Positions 39,935 through 50,300 of a stretch of 51,215 nt of DNA are shown piece after piece; positions within the stretch are counted from its first letter, which is position 1, and each line of letters begins with the position of its first letter. The stretch spans positions 1 to 51,215 of the forward strand of contig JAGGXR010000142.1 of NCBI GenBank assembly GCA_021162935.1, given 5' to 3'. The position numbers and the translations under genes were made by a program. Source of the stretch: Deltaproteobacteria bacterium (lineage in GTDB: Bacteria > Myxococcota_A > Polyangia > HGW-17 > SLPX01). The notes below the pieces were generated by a model. The model did not search any database. It worked only from the letters and a program-made list of their open reading frames with translations, and was not told where the DNA came from.

Positions 39935-42900
39935 ATGCCTCGAATCCATAAGATACGCTCGACCATGATTTTGGTTGCCGTTCTGCTCTGTCCGATTGCG
40001 GCGTCTGCCGCGCAGGTGCAGCAGGGGACCGATGATGTGTCCGAGTCCCAGGGCCCCGCTTGGTCCACGAGTGGGGGGCCGATCCGGAGTCGTGCTCTGG
40101 CCTGGAACGGGCCCGGGCTCGACAGGGCCTGGACCGGTACGCCTCACTTCGACTCTGCTGGAACTGCCCCGGCGAATCAGGCAACGGCCTCGATCCAAAC
40201 GAGGACGGCATCGCATCAGACCGCGATGGCGCATTCTTCGTCGTCACCATGGGGGCTCCCCCGGACGGGGGTCGGTTTCGTACCCTTTGGGGCTCAGGCG
40301 CCAGGTGGATTCGTGGCTCTGCAGACCGGCGCACGAACGTCCGCGGCGCGTCCGCAGCGGGGTCAACCGCCGTTGGGGCGCACAGGGGCCTCCTGTCGAG
40401 ACGACAAGTCCTGCGCCGTCGGCTACTACTGCGGCCTCAAGGTCCATCGCTGCAAGAAGGTGCACAACGCCGTCAATATCGCCTATTTGATCTATCTGTC
40501 GGGCAACCGTAGGTTCCTCTCGGTCTTCGGCCTTTACATGCACAAGCTTGGGCCCAAGGGCTTTCGGATGCTGTTCCCGTTCTACTGGAGCTTTTGGAGC
40601 AAGAAGCAGTCGACCAGGGTGATTTTCCCCTTCGTCGCACGTTGGCACAACCACGAGACCGGGCGTACGGATACCTTGGTCGGGCCCGTCCATGTCTGGC
40701 GCAGAAGGAAGGCGCACGGTTTCAACTTCTGGCCGTTCGTCTTCTACGCAAACTATGGACGCAAGGGCAAACGGTTCACGCTCATACCGTTCGGGCATTA
40801 TCAGCGCATCGGCTCGTGGAAGGGCTATGGCTTTTTGACTCCCATCGGGTTCGTCTATTCGAGCAAGAGCCCCAGGTATCGGTCATGGGGTCTGTTCCCA
40901 TGGGCGTTTGGTCGGGCGACCCCGCGGCGTGCCTGGAGTTGGGAGTTTCCTCTCAACTTCTACTGGAGGCATGGCCGCAATCGCCATTATCTCGGATTCC
41001 CTCTGCTCTATGTACAGCGGAGCCCCGAGCGGAATCTGACGTTCATGTTTCCGTTCATCTGGTCTTGGGGCGGGCCCTTGCGGCAGCGTACGATCATTTT
41101 CCCCATCGGGTATCGGAGTTGGTCGCCTCGGCGCAGCTACACCCAGGTGCTCAATTTCTATTACTATCGCCGAGGAGCCAAACGGTATGCTGGTTTGGTG
41201 CCGCTGTTCTTCTACAGCTCGGATCGTCGGAGCAGGTCGCGGCACGTCACATTGTTTCCGTTTCTTTACTATGGGTACAATGGGAAGACGGCGCATTCGG
41301 TCCTGGTTTCTCCGTTGCTGTCCTGGTCCAAGACTCGGGATGCGCGATGGTGGTTTTGGTCGGTCCCGCCGATTTTGTCCTATCGCACTCCCTATTCAGG
41401 GACCGACGTGGCGCTCCCCTTCTACTGGCGCTACTTCAACAAACAGACGGGCGTGAACGTGTTGGGTGTTTTGCCCTTCGTGTACTACAAAGACCGCTTC
41501 CAAAGGAACTCGGTGCTGTTTCCCTTCTGGTGGAACTTCCGGCATCGGGCGACGGGCGCCTATGTTCGAGTGGCCTTCCCGCTTTTCTATCAGAGCCGAT
41601 CCGTCGAGGGGCGCACCGTGACCGTAGCCGGGCCGGCTTTTGCCGCATGGGGAGCAGGTAAACCATGGCAGGCGGGTTTGGCGCCGCTGTTGTTTTTCGG
41701 CGGAGGGTACGGACGACGTCACTTCGTGTTGTTTCCTGCGTTGTGGCATTTTGCCAATCGCCGCAAGGGCACGTCCACCACGGTGGTTGGTCCTGCCTAT
41801 TGGTCCAAGGGCCCCCACCGTTGGGCCGCGGGTTTGGCGCCGCTGTTCTTCGCAGGCAGGAACAAGGACCGGCGGTATCACATCGTTTTTCCTCTGTTTT
41901 GGCATTTGGCTCATCGGGACCGTCACCTGGCGGTATTTGGTCCTTTGTATGCAAAATGGTCGCGTCATTCCTGGGGCTTTGGCCTGGCGCCGCTTGCCTT
42001 CATTGGTGGCGGGCGCGATAGGAACTATCAGATTTTTCCGTTTTTGTTCGGCCATTGGTACGATCGGCGTAAGGACGCCAGGACAGTCGTGGCCGGCCCG
42101 GCATACTACTGGCGGCGGCGGTCCGACTGGGGATGGGGCATCGCCCCCTTTGCCTTCTTTTCGCGTCGCTACCGCAAAGGACTCGTGTCGTCTCGGTTTA
42201 TGCTGTTCCCGTTTGCCTATTCATCGTATCGCATGGGGAAGGAACTCCTGGTCACGCCGCTCGGCGGCTATTCGAAGACCAAGGATCGCATGACGGCGGT
42301 GGCAGGACCGGTCATCTGGCATCGCGGTCCCAAGTATCGTGGCTGGGCCGTCCTGCCCTGGGTGTATCATTGGCGGAATCGTGAGACCAAGACCACGACG
42401 ACGCTGGCCTTCCCGTTCGTTCGTCAGGTCTCGCCGAAGCAGGCGGTGACCGTGACGTTCCCCTTCCTGTGGAGCTTTGTGCGGCCCAAGGAACGGAGCC
42501 TGTTCATTTTTCCGTTCTATTGGCGCCTGCGTCAGAAGGGACGCTGGAAGGCGGACGTGTTGTTTCCGTTCTATTGGAACATCCGCAAGGGGTCTTACAA
42601 ACTGTTGGCCGTGGGCCCCTACTATCGACGCAGAAGTGCTCGGGGTGGCTCGGACGGCTTCTTCCCTCTGGTGCATTACAGCCATTACGGAAAGAAGCGC
42701 AGGCTGCTCGTCTTGCCTTTCTTGTGGTACTCGCGTGACGACGCGAAGAAGACCAAGTTGGTCGTGTCGTTTCCCTACTTCGAGACCCGAAAGGCGAATC
42801 GTGCGCATGCCGGAGTGGTGCCATTGGCCTTTTGGGGCCATCGTCCCGGCTTCTCCTACAGGGTTGGGATCCCACTTTACTGGGACTTTACCAAGAAGGA

Positions 42901-43966
42901 CCGTCGTGTCCTGTTCGCCGGGCCGTTTTTCTACGAACGCAAAGGCGAGACGCGCGGCGGCGGCCTGGCGCCGCTGTTGTGGGTGCGCCACGGTGGAGGT
43001 GTTACGCAGTTCAGCCTCTTCCCGTTGATCCATGTGAACAAGACGCCCACGAAATTGGCCGTGTACACCACCCTTGCCGGATATGAGAAGAATCACGTGA
43101 CCGGTAAGAGCTTTGGGTACGTGGGACCCTACCTGTGGGGTGATGGTCCCAGGCGTCGGTGGGACGTGCTGTTCCCGTTGCTGTGGAGGTTTCGGAACAA
43201 GCGGCTCCATCGCACCAGGATGCTCATTCCTCCATTGCTCTATTGGGGCAGCCACAGTCCGGACCGCAAGGTGGACATCGTCTTTCCGCTGTTCTGGATG
43301 CGTCGTACGGTGACGAGCAAGACAGTCGTGGTTTTCCCCTTCTGGTGGGATTCACACAAGTACTACTGGAGCAGGACGACAGCGGTGTTTCCCTTCTTCT
43401 ACCGCAGCCGGCATTATGCAGACAACTCCACGTCCTGGTTCTTTCCGACCCTGACCTGGATCAAGAAGTCGCCCAGGCGGCTCAGTGTCGTGTCCTTCCC
43501 GATTCTGTGGCACTTCTCCAGGTCGAGACGTTCGACCACCGTGGTCTTTCCTCTGTACTGGGATTTTAAGCGGCCTGGACGCCGCAGCACGATCGCCTTC
43601 CCCTTCTTTTGGCGGTTCCGGCGAGGCGACCGGACGCATACCGTGGTCTTTCCGTTTTACTGGCATTCGGAGAATCGCAAGAATGCATTCACGGGGATCT
43701 TGAACACCTTCTACTGGAAGGACAAGAAGTACCATACGTATCGGTTCTACTTCTTTCCCCTGTTCGATTTCGGAAGGACGCGTCCCGGCGACGTGCAGTG
43801 GAGTGTGCTCGGGGGCCTGTTCGGATACAAGCGGGTGGGACGAAACCGGTACCTCAAGCTTTTCTTCTTTTCGATTCGACTCAAGCCGGTTCCGCTCAAT
43901 CGGAAATCTGGGGCTGCGGTGCGACGCAACAAGCATCGTCGGGGACAACTGCCTGTGACTTCATGA
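39935..43966 (+). CDS. Giant secreted FPFYW-repeat protein
   Basis: A 1,343-residue protein from ATG 39935, whose N-terminus MPRIHKIRSTMILVAVLLCP ends near AASA-AQ, a Sec signal peptide. A polar linker rich in Ala, Ser, Thr and Gln (~30-150) and a Cys motif (CRDDKSC.VGYYC...C, ~152-175) precede the repeat region (~190-1,310). Here more than 25 cores of type [VLI]FP[FLI][YFWL][WY] recur about every 17-18 residues at best, separated by basic turns (for example VVFPLYWDFKRPGRRST, IAFPFFWRFRRGDRTHT). Strands alternate aromatic/hydrophobic residues, as in amphipathic beta-hairpins, so a large outer-membrane or beta-sheet assembly is possible. The basic C-terminal tail ends PVTS. The downstream glycosidase overlaps by 4 bases. 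Family unknown to me. Confidence 0.82.
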   Translation: MPRIHKIRSTMILVAVLLCPIAASAAQVQQGTDDVSESQGPAWSTSGGPIRSRALAWNGPGLDRAWTGTPHFDSAGTAPANQATASIQTRTASHQTAMAHSSSSPWGLPRTGVGFVPFGAQAPGGFVALQTGARTSAARPQRGQPPLGRTGASCRDDKSCAVGYYCGLKVHRCKKVHNAVNIAYLIYLSGNRRFLSVFGLYMHKLGPKGFRMLFPFYWSFWSKKQSTRVIFPFVARWHNHETGRTDTLVGPVHVWRRRKAHGFNFWPFVFYANYGRKGKRFTLIPFGHYQRIGSWKGYGFLTPIGFVYSSKSPRYRSWGLFPWAFGRATPRRAWSWEFPLNFYWRHGRNRHYLGFPLLYVQRSPERNLTFMFPFIWSWGGPLRQRTIIFPIGYRSWSPRRSYTQVLNFYYYRRGAKRYAGLVPLFFYSSDRRSRSRHVTLFPFLYYGYNGKTAHSVLVSPLLSWSKTRDARWWFWSVPPILSYRTPYSGTDVALPFYWRYFNKQTGVNVLGVLPFVYYKDRFQRNSVLFPFWWNFRHRATGAYVRVAFPLFYQSRSVEGRTVTVAGPAFAAWGAGKPWQAGLAPLLFFGGGYGRRHFVLFPALWHFANRRKGTSTTVVGPAYWSKGPHRWAAGLAPLFFAGRNKDRRYHIVFPLFWHLAHRDRHLAVFGPLYAKWSRHSWGFGLAPLAFIGGGRDRNYQIFPFLFGHWYDRRKDARTVVAGPAYYWRRRSDWGWGIAPFAFFSRRYRKGLVSSRFMLFPFAYSSYRMGKELLVTPLGGYSKTKDRMTAVAGPVIWHRGPKYRGWAVLPWVYHWRNRETKTTTTLAFPFVRQVSPKQAVTVTFPFLWSFVRPKERSLFIFPFYWRLRQKGRWKADVLFPFYWNIRKGSYKLLAVGPYYRRRSARGGSDGFFPLVHYSHYGKKRRLLVLPFLWYSRDDAKKTKLVVSFPYFETRKANRAHAGVVPLAFWGHRPGFSYRVGIPLYWDFTKKDRRVLFAGPFFYERKGETRGGGLAPLLWVRHGGGVTQFSLFPLIHVNKTPTKLAVYTTLAGYEKNHVTGKSFGYVGPYLWGDGPRRRWDVLFPLLWRFRNKRLHRTRMLIPPLLYWGSHSPDRKVDIVFPLFWMRRTVTSKTVVVFPFWWDSHKYYWSRTTAVFPFFYRSRHYADNSTSWFFPTLTWIKKSPRRLSVVSFPILWHFSRSRRSTTVVFPLYWDFKRPGRRSTIAFPFFWRFRRGDRTHTVVFPFYWHSENRKNAFTGILNTFYWKDKKYHTYRFYFFPLFDFGRTRPGDVQWSVLGGLFGYKRVGRNRYLKLFFFSIRLKPVPLNRKSGAAVRRNKHRRGQLPVTS

Positions 43967-45132
43967 AAGCGTTCGTGACAGCGGTAGCCGTGACGACGGG
44001 ATTGCTCCTTGCGTTCGTGTGGTATGGAAGCGTCGGTCATTCCGCGGTCGACGCCATGGCAAGCGCGCCTCCGGATCGGGCGAGGCTGGCCGCCGCCTCG
44101 CCACATAGGGGCTCTGTCGGGGGGGATGCAGCTGCTTCTCACCGCCTGATCCCCGGTATCCAGGTTCCTGCCCCCCGGCCTCCCGCCCAGAAAGGCATCG
44201 TCCTCGGTCTGTACAGCGAGGATCCGGGGTGGGACTACCAGCCCCTGCTCCAAGAGATCCATCAGACGGGCGCGAATTACGTATCCATCGTGGTCGCCTA
44301 CTACCTTGCTGACATCCACGCTGTCCGTATCACGAGACACCCGCGCTACAGCGCTCCTGACTCGGTCCTGGTCCGCACCATTCGTCAGGCCCATCGCCTG
44401 GGGCTGCGGGTCATGCTTTTTCCCATCCTGCGGGTTTTGTACAAGCCGACGCCCCAAGATTGGCGCGGCAACCTAGCCCCTTCGGATCGAACGGCCCTCC
44501 AGCGGGCCTATCAAGACCTTATGACGCATCTCGCCCGTCTGGCTCAGAAGAACGGGGTCGAGGTCCTGAGCGTTGGATCCGAACTGTCCAGCCTGGACGT
44601 CGATCCCGATTGGTTTCGTCCCGTGGTCGCGTCCGTGCGCAGGTACTACAAAGGGGTCCTGACCTATTCGGCCAACTGGGATCACTATGACAAATCGCGG
44701 ATTTGGGACCTCGTGGACCAGGTAGGTCTTTGTGCCTATTTCGAGATCACCTCGAAGGAGACGGGGGCCACGGTTTCGGACATGATCGCCGGCTGGCGCG
44801 TCCTGCGCCGCAAGCTGGACCAATGGGTTGCCGCCAGGCACAAGAAGCTTCTGTTTACCGAGGTGGGCTACATGAGCCAGCAGGGGGCGGCCCACGCTCC
44901 GTGGAATGAAGGCGCAATGCGTCGCCTTGACCTGGAAGAACAGCGGCGCGCCTACGAAGCGTTCATCCGGGTCTGGAACGGGGACGAACATCTTGCCGGC
45001 GCCTACTTCTGGAATTGGTACGGCTGGGGCGGCTCCAAGGACAGAAGCTATACGCCTCGTCGTAAGCCCGCCGTTGCAACATTAGCTTGGTGGTATGGCG
45101 GCGCGGTTCCGAAGTGGTGGTTTCCCAGGTAG
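43963..45132 (+). CDS. GH113-like secreted glycoside hydrolase
   Basis: A 389-residue protein. The ATG overlaps the stop of the repeat-protein gene (ATGA). An N-terminal hydrophobic segment (FVTAVAVTTGLLLAFVWY) acts as signal or anchor, then a Pro/Ala/Ser linker to ~75. The (beta/alpha)8 barrel shows LGLYSEDPGWDY, VMLFPILRVL, VGSELSS with general acid/base candidate Glu207, YSANWDHYD, and LLFTEVGYM with nucleophile candidate Glu300, closing with FWNWYGWGG and WWYGGAV. These are the features of the GH113 beta-mannanase-like family. It would cleave a beta-linked polysaccharide outside the cytoplasm. Translational coupling to the giant repeat protein suggests they act together. Exact substrate unknown. 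Confidence 0.8.
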   Translation: MKAFVTAVAVTTGLLLAFVWYGSVGHSAVDAMASAPPDRARLAAASPHRGSVGGDAAASHRLIPGIQVPAPRPPAQKGIVLGLYSEDPGWDYQPLLQEIHQTGANYVSIVVAYYLADIHAVRITRHPRYSAPDSVLVRTIRQAHRLGLRVMLFPILRVLYKPTPQDWRGNLAPSDRTALQRAYQDLMTHLARLAQKNGVEVLSVGSELSSLDVDPDWFRPVVASVRRYYKGVLTYSANWDHYDKSRIWDLVDQVGLCAYFEITSKETGATVSDMIAGWRVLRRKLDQWVAARHKKLLFTEVGYMSQQGAAHAPWNEGAMRRLDLEEQRRAYEAFIRVWNGDEHLAGAYFWNWYGWGGSKDRSYTPRRKPAVATLAWWYGGAVPKWWFPR

Positions 45133-45289
45133 AAAAGTCTGTCTCCTGGGTGAATCTGGGCATTCTGTTTCGTTTGCCACGCCGCACAAGGTCAGGCAGG
45201 GACTGAACCATTGGTTTTCGAAGGGGACCTAGCGTGGCCTGCAGGTGATGTCGGTGGTGGAAAGGATCTGGCCTGTCGGGGCGAAAACC

Positions 45290-45319
45290 TGGTACAATCT
45301 TTTGGTACTTGGGTACAAT
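45290..45319 (+). promoter_or_regulatory. Two TACAAT -10 elements upstream of the PKD lipoprotein gene
   Basis: An extended -10 TGGTACAAT (45290-45298) and a second TACAAT (45314-45319) lie 95-124 bases upstream of the start. No convincing -35. They are the only notable elements in the 281-base gap 45133-45413. Confidence 0.35.
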
Positions 45320-45413
45320 GTCGTCAGTGCGGTTGAAGGAAGCATCGGTGCATCGAAGGAACGAGAGGAACCGTCAGGCGGCGAGAATATCGTAGGACGA
45401 TGGGATTGACGTT

Positions 45414-46613
45414 ATGTTGGCGAGCATTCGACGAGTGATGGGTGGGGCTGTGTGTCTGGGCCTGCTTTGTCTGGGATCCGCGATGGTTTCCTGCAGTGAC
45501 GACGGAGGATCGGGACAGATGGATGCTGCAGTGGAACCGGATGCCCTCGTGATTCTTGAGGCTGGGACGGGCGATTCCGGTCAGGAGCCGGCCGTGGATT
45601 TTGCCGTGCAGGATTGTCCCAAGTGGGAAGAGACCGATGGTGGCCTTCAGTGCGTGTCCATCGCTCCTTTGACCCTCGGGTTCGTTCCTCTCTCTGCTGG
45701 GACCATCGAGACATATCAATGGGACTTCGGTGACGGAAGCGGTCGTGCGACGGATCCGTACGTCCACCACGAGTACGACGAAGTTGGCACCTACAGCGTG
45801 TCCCTGCTGGTAGGCGGATCCTTCGGTATTCTGGATGCAACCAAAGCTGCGCTGGTTCGGATTCGTATGTCCAAACTCAGTGAGTACTGCTTGAGGAATG
45901 ACACCTGTTTCGACGGCCTCTGCCTCTGTCGGGAGTCTGGATCAGACGATCCCGATTGTCCCGTGGACCTGATTGGTACCTGCACCGAGCCTTGCGCAGC
46001 ACAACCTTGCAGCGAGGGCGCTGTCTGCGTGGACCTTAGGGCGGGGTTGTCGGGCGACGTCCCAATGGATGGTTGGCGCAGGCCCGTCTGTTTCCCGTTC
46101 TGCCTGACGGACAGGGACTGTTCACGTCCTGGATCGTCCTGCAGGTTCGTACCGCAATATGAATCGGATCAGGGAGTGACGCCGCTGTTGGTTCGCGCCT
46201 GTGTGCCAGATGTCCTTGGGGCCGTGGGCGTCTCTTGTCTGGATGGGGCGTCGGCCCCCGACGATACGACCTGCCTCTACGGCTTGTGCAGGGACGTTGG
46301 CACGTCTGGCATGTGCAGCATGCAGTGTCAAGCAGATACGTGCCCTCCTGAAAGCGCCTGCCTTTTGGTTACGGGGACCCAACAGGCCGTGTGTGTCCCA
46401 CGGTGCGGCAGTGGAACGAACTGCGAGAACGACCCCTTGCTGTCCTGTGAGAGCCCTGATGCGAGTGGCTTTTACGGGTTTTCCGTTCTGGATGTATCAG
46501 CCGACCAAAATGCGACCTACTGCATGCCGAAGCGCTGCAATGCGGATTCGGATTGTGGGCAGGCCGGGCATTGCGACGACACCATCGGACAGTTTTGCGT
46601 CCGCGGCAAGTGA
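45414..46613 (+). CDS. Cys-rich lipoprotein with a PKD-like domain
   Basis: A 399-residue protein. The signal peptide ends in lipobox MVSC, followed by an Asp/Ser-rich linker (SDDGGSGQMDAAVEPDA). Residues ~75-145 form a PKD-like beta sandwich: TYQWDFGDGSGRATDPYVHHEYDEVGTYSVSLLV contains the diagnostic W-FGDG ... H-Y-GTY-V pattern. The last ~250 residues hold about 25 Cys in pairs (CTEPCAAQPC, CRFVPQ, CSMQCQADTCPPESAC), similar to Dickkopf/EGF-like surface modules of myxobacterial lipoproteins. It probably binds ligands or carbohydrates on the outer surface. The ribosome site is weak. Monocistronic, convergent with the next gene 43 bases away. Confidence 0.8.
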   Translation: MLASIRRVMGGAVCLGLLCLGSAMVSCSDDGGSGQMDAAVEPDALVILEAGTGDSGQEPAVDFAVQDCPKWEETDGGLQCVSIAPLTLGFVPLSAGTIETYQWDFGDGSGRATDPYVHHEYDEVGTYSVSLLVGGSFGILDATKAALVRIRMSKLSEYCLRNDTCFDGLCLCRESGSDDPDCPVDLIGTCTEPCAAQPCSEGAVCVDLRAGLSGDVPMDGWRRPVCFPFCLTDRDCSRPGSSCRFVPQYESDQGVTPLLVRACVPDVLGAVGVSCLDGASAPDDTTCLYGLCRDVGTSGMCSMQCQADTCPPESACLLVTGTQQAVCVPRCGSGTNCENDPLLSCESPDASGFYGFSVLDVSADQNATYCMPKRCNADSDCGQAGHCDDTIGQFCVRGK

Positions 46614-46656
46614 CCGAGTGTTTCGTTTCGAGGCAAGTTTTGTAGGGGCGGTCGGG

Positions 46657-47241
46657 TCAAGGAATCGGTGAAGGCGGTGGGTCGTGGTGTCCATCGTGTG
46701 GTCCACCCTCGGCGAGGATACGCGACCGGTTGCGTTCGAGGAGACGGCGGACGATTTTGGGGAATGGCAGCATCCACAGGTAATCCGATCCGGTGAACCG
46801 TTTTGCGATCCAGGTCATGGTTTCGTCCGAAATGTCGCCGGTCCGCTCACACTCCACCCGCATGGTTTCTCGGTATCCACGGAGTTCCCAGTAGGCCCGT
46901 AAGGTGAGGACCGAGGGCAGGAGCAGGATGTAACTCAGAACGAAGGGCAGGACGCCCGTGCGTATACAGTCCGAGACATGGACGGCCTCGTGGCGGAGTA
47001 CCTCATAGCCGGCGCTCGTCCCGATGAGGTTCTTTGGCATGTAGATCCATGTCACGATGGTGGTGGTGTAGTCGGTCATGAAAGTCGGACACCACAGGAA
47101 CATGCCCAGCCCGTAGTAGATAGCTTTCATGAACCAGGATGTTTCTTTGGGAATGAGTCGAAAGGTCCTGTATCGGCGGCCGAGGTCTTCGGCCAGTTCG
47201 AAGAAGTGGTTTGATGATCGCGCGTCCGTTCTGTTCGCCAT
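46657..47241 (-). CDS. Small membrane protein with HExxH zinc-peptidase motif
   Basis: A 194-residue protein, started at MANRTDARSS (47241); longer upstream frames overlap the megasynthase end and lack coding character. Two hydrophobic segments (~33-58, GLGMFLWCPTFMTDYTTTIVTW, and ~98-118, VLPFVLSYILLLPSVLTL) flank HEAVHVSD (~81-86 region), a clear HExxH site, with ERGYRETM-type Glu downstream (ELRGYRETM) as a possible third zinc ligand. The pattern RHEAVHVSD...G..PF.LSY recurs in small bacterial proteins of unknown function. A membrane-associated protease is inferred. It lies 86 bases downstream of the megasynthase on the same strand and may be co-transcribed with it. Confidence 0.7.
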   Translation of the reverse strand: MANRTDARSSNHFFELAEDLGRRYRTFRLIPKETSWFMKAIYYGLGMFLWCPTFMTDYTTTIVTWIYMPKNLIGTSAGYEVLRHEAVHVSDCIRTGVLPFVLSYILLLPSVLTLRAYWELRGYRETMRVECERTGDISDETMTWIAKRFTGSDYLWMLPFPKIVRRLLERNRSRILAEGGPHDGHHDPPPSPIP

Positions 47242-47326
47242 GGCGGTTGTTTTCTTTCGGAACCGCGGCCCAATGTTCCAGGTGAGCCGATGTCTGGTGC
47301 GAACGGGATGGCGCCGACGGACGCGG

Positions 47327-50300
47327 TCAGGAGGCTCGAAGCAGAACGGATTTCGGTTCGATGCGGCGCGTTGCTTCCGCCATGGCGAGAAGGGGCGCAA
47401 TGGTCCTTTCTTCGCTGGGAATGGCGGCCCAGGCCAGGATGCCTCGATGATGAGCCTGGAAACCACAGACGATGGTGCCTCCGCCCATTTCGGCGAGTCT
47501 GGTTGCAGCCATACCGCTCAGCCGGACGTCCGCTCTTCCGTCGTCTTGACCAAGACTCATCACTTCCATCTCCGGTGTCGCCAACTTGAGCCCCAGTCCA
47601 AGAACCTTGGAGACGGCTTCCTTGATGGCCCAAATGGCCGACACGGTCCAGGCTGTGGAGCCGGGATGGCGAGTGACGAGGATCCGTTCCGAGTGGGTGA
47701 ACCACTGCTGCACGAAGTCGTCGGAGCGTTCTTCGACTGGCGTGAGATCGATGCCCACGTGCTGTGAGGCCGGCATGATGGCGCAGATCGCGCGGCCCGC
47801 CGCATGGGTGATGGACAGGGAGGGCAGGTCCACGAGGCCATGCAACGCGCGAGCCTGTGGGGCGCCGTTCGGGTCGGGCAGAATTTCCAGTTCCGTGTGC
47901 TGGAGATGGATGCCCAGATGATCCCTGACGTGGATTTGGAGAGCCTTTTTAGCCGCCATGCGACCTGCGATCCATTCGAGTCGTCGGCCCGGGTGTCTGA
48001 TAGCCGAGGCACGTTCCAGCTCTCGCGCAGTGAGCCATTGACTCAGGTCGATGCTCATAGCCCCTTCGTTGCCCAGGTCTTCGAGACGGACCTCGACGGT
48101 CTCGATGGTGCGGACGGGCAGGTCGAAAGAATCGGATTGTTCGCGCGCCGTGGCCGACAACTCGATCCCCGAGACGGCCATGAGGAGGCGTGCATCCTGG
48201 TCCAGGATTTCCGCGTCGAACCGAACGGTCTGCTGGTCTTGAATGTCACTGCCACGTTGCACGCGAACGATCCAACGGTCGGCCCTCTCGATCTCGGCGG
48301 GGGGCGCCATGGTTCGGACTCGATCAATGCCGGTGGGCAGCACAAGGGGAGCGCCGTGGACGGCCGCCAGGTATCCGGCTGCCTGCATGGCCGCCTCGAT
48401 GGCCATGGCTGGAGGTGCCTGGGTCGATGTCGATTGGGACTGGTTTTCCGTCCCTTGCTGGCTGGCAAGCAGTTGAGCGACTGGGAGACCCAGCGGGCGT
48501 GCTTCGGCCACTAGGCCGTCGTTGCCCAGGATGCGGATATGATCGAGCACCTGGAAGGATGGTCCATGGAAGAAGTGTTCGTAGATTTTTGTGGCGCCCG
48601 GTCCGGACCAGGCCATGGTTCCGGGCATGATCCGAGCCTGCTGTTCGGCTCCCTGGGTGTCAGTCCCTTCGGTGAATCGCACCAGGCAGGTGAAGTGGTC
48701 CTGGACCGTTCCCTTGCGGGGGCCGCGTTCGATGCGCGTTTGGACCGATGCTCGCACGAGGCCTCGTCGGCCGGCGTCACGTGCGTTGACGATCACGGTT
48801 CTCGGGTTCGTTGGCTGGACCTTGACTGGTTTGAGGTAGCGGGCCTCCTCGACGGAGGCGAGACGCCAGCCGTTGCCAACGGCCAGCGTGGCCGCCTCGC
48901 ACATCATGGTGGTGCCAGCCACGGCGGGCAGGAGACCGACGCCGTCGAGGCTATGATGGGCGATCCAGGTCAGATCTTTGTTGAGGGTGACGTTCATGTC
49001 TACATTGGTCACATGCCAGGGACGCGGTCCTCCACCGCTGTTGCCGTTGCCACCGCCGCTGATGAGCAGAGAGGGCCGAGGTACGCGGTCGCCGAGTTCG
49101 CCCAGCGGGCCACTGACCAGGAATTCCGCGCCGTCCGTGGTGGCGAGTAGCCGCCTGATGGCCTCGGCTCCTTTTGCTGGGGGCAGCATGGCCACGCCGC
49201 GGTCTTCGAGGCTCTTGCGAATGAACCGTCCCGAGGTCATGCCGATTCCGTCCCATGCGGTCCAGTGGATGACCATGTCGGCATTTCTGTCTGGGTCTCC
49301 AATGGCCGTTAGGGCCGTGTTGGCCGCTGCGTAGTCAATTTGTCCGGGGTTGCCGAACAGACCGGCGACCGAGCCGTAGCTGATCACGGGCGGTCTGTTG
49401 GACAGAACCGACCGAGCGGCTTTGATGAGATGGCGGGCCGCATCGGCCTTGGTTTGCATGACCAGATCGAATTCTGATTCGGCCTTGTCGGGCAGTCGCT
49501 GGCTCTTTTCCACGCCTGCAGCGTGAACGATGAGGTCGAGCCTGCCCCACCGTTGGGCGATGGCTTCCATGAGACGTTGGACCTGGTCAGGATTGGTCAG
49601 GTCCGCGGACAGGTACATGAAGTCGATCGATTTGGCTTTCAGTTCGTCGAGGAGCAAGTGGGCCTCCCGGTCGCGCCGGATTCGTTCCAACTCTTGGTCC
49701 ACGTTCAGGGGCGACGCCGGCTTGCCAGCTTGGCGGAGCTGGTCGCGGACCGCCTTGCGATCGGGAATGGATGGCGTTACCCCCGTGGGTTCCGGTCGTC
49801 GGCCGACCATGGCAATTCTACAGCCCCATAGGTCCGCCACGGCGCGCGTGGTGATGGAGCCGACTCCCCCCAGCCCGCCGGTGATCAGCACGACCCCATC
49901 CTGCGTCACGTGTCTGGGATGGGCTCGGTTCGGCAGGTGCATGGTAACGGTCCACAGTCCGCGGGACGTGGCGAGCAGTTCATTGCTGGAGGCCGTGGCC
50001 CTGGCGGTTCGACGGAGCGTTTCCGCCACGTCTGCGTTGGACGCCTCGGGCTCTGCGAGTAGGTCGCGTTCTACGAGATGGAGCAGGACCCTTCGGTCGA
50101 GCCATTCCCGATTCAGGGTTCGCGTCAGACCGAGCATGGCCGCCTGGGCGGCATCCACTGGACGTGCGGCCATCTGGTCCTCGTCATGGGTCTTGGCCAC
50201 GACCGCGGGAACCACGGTCCACCAGAGTAGAGGAAGCTCGGCTCCGTTGTCCGATTGGCGAGCCAGGACTTTGGCCAGTCTGAAGGATGCTCGGGCGGCC

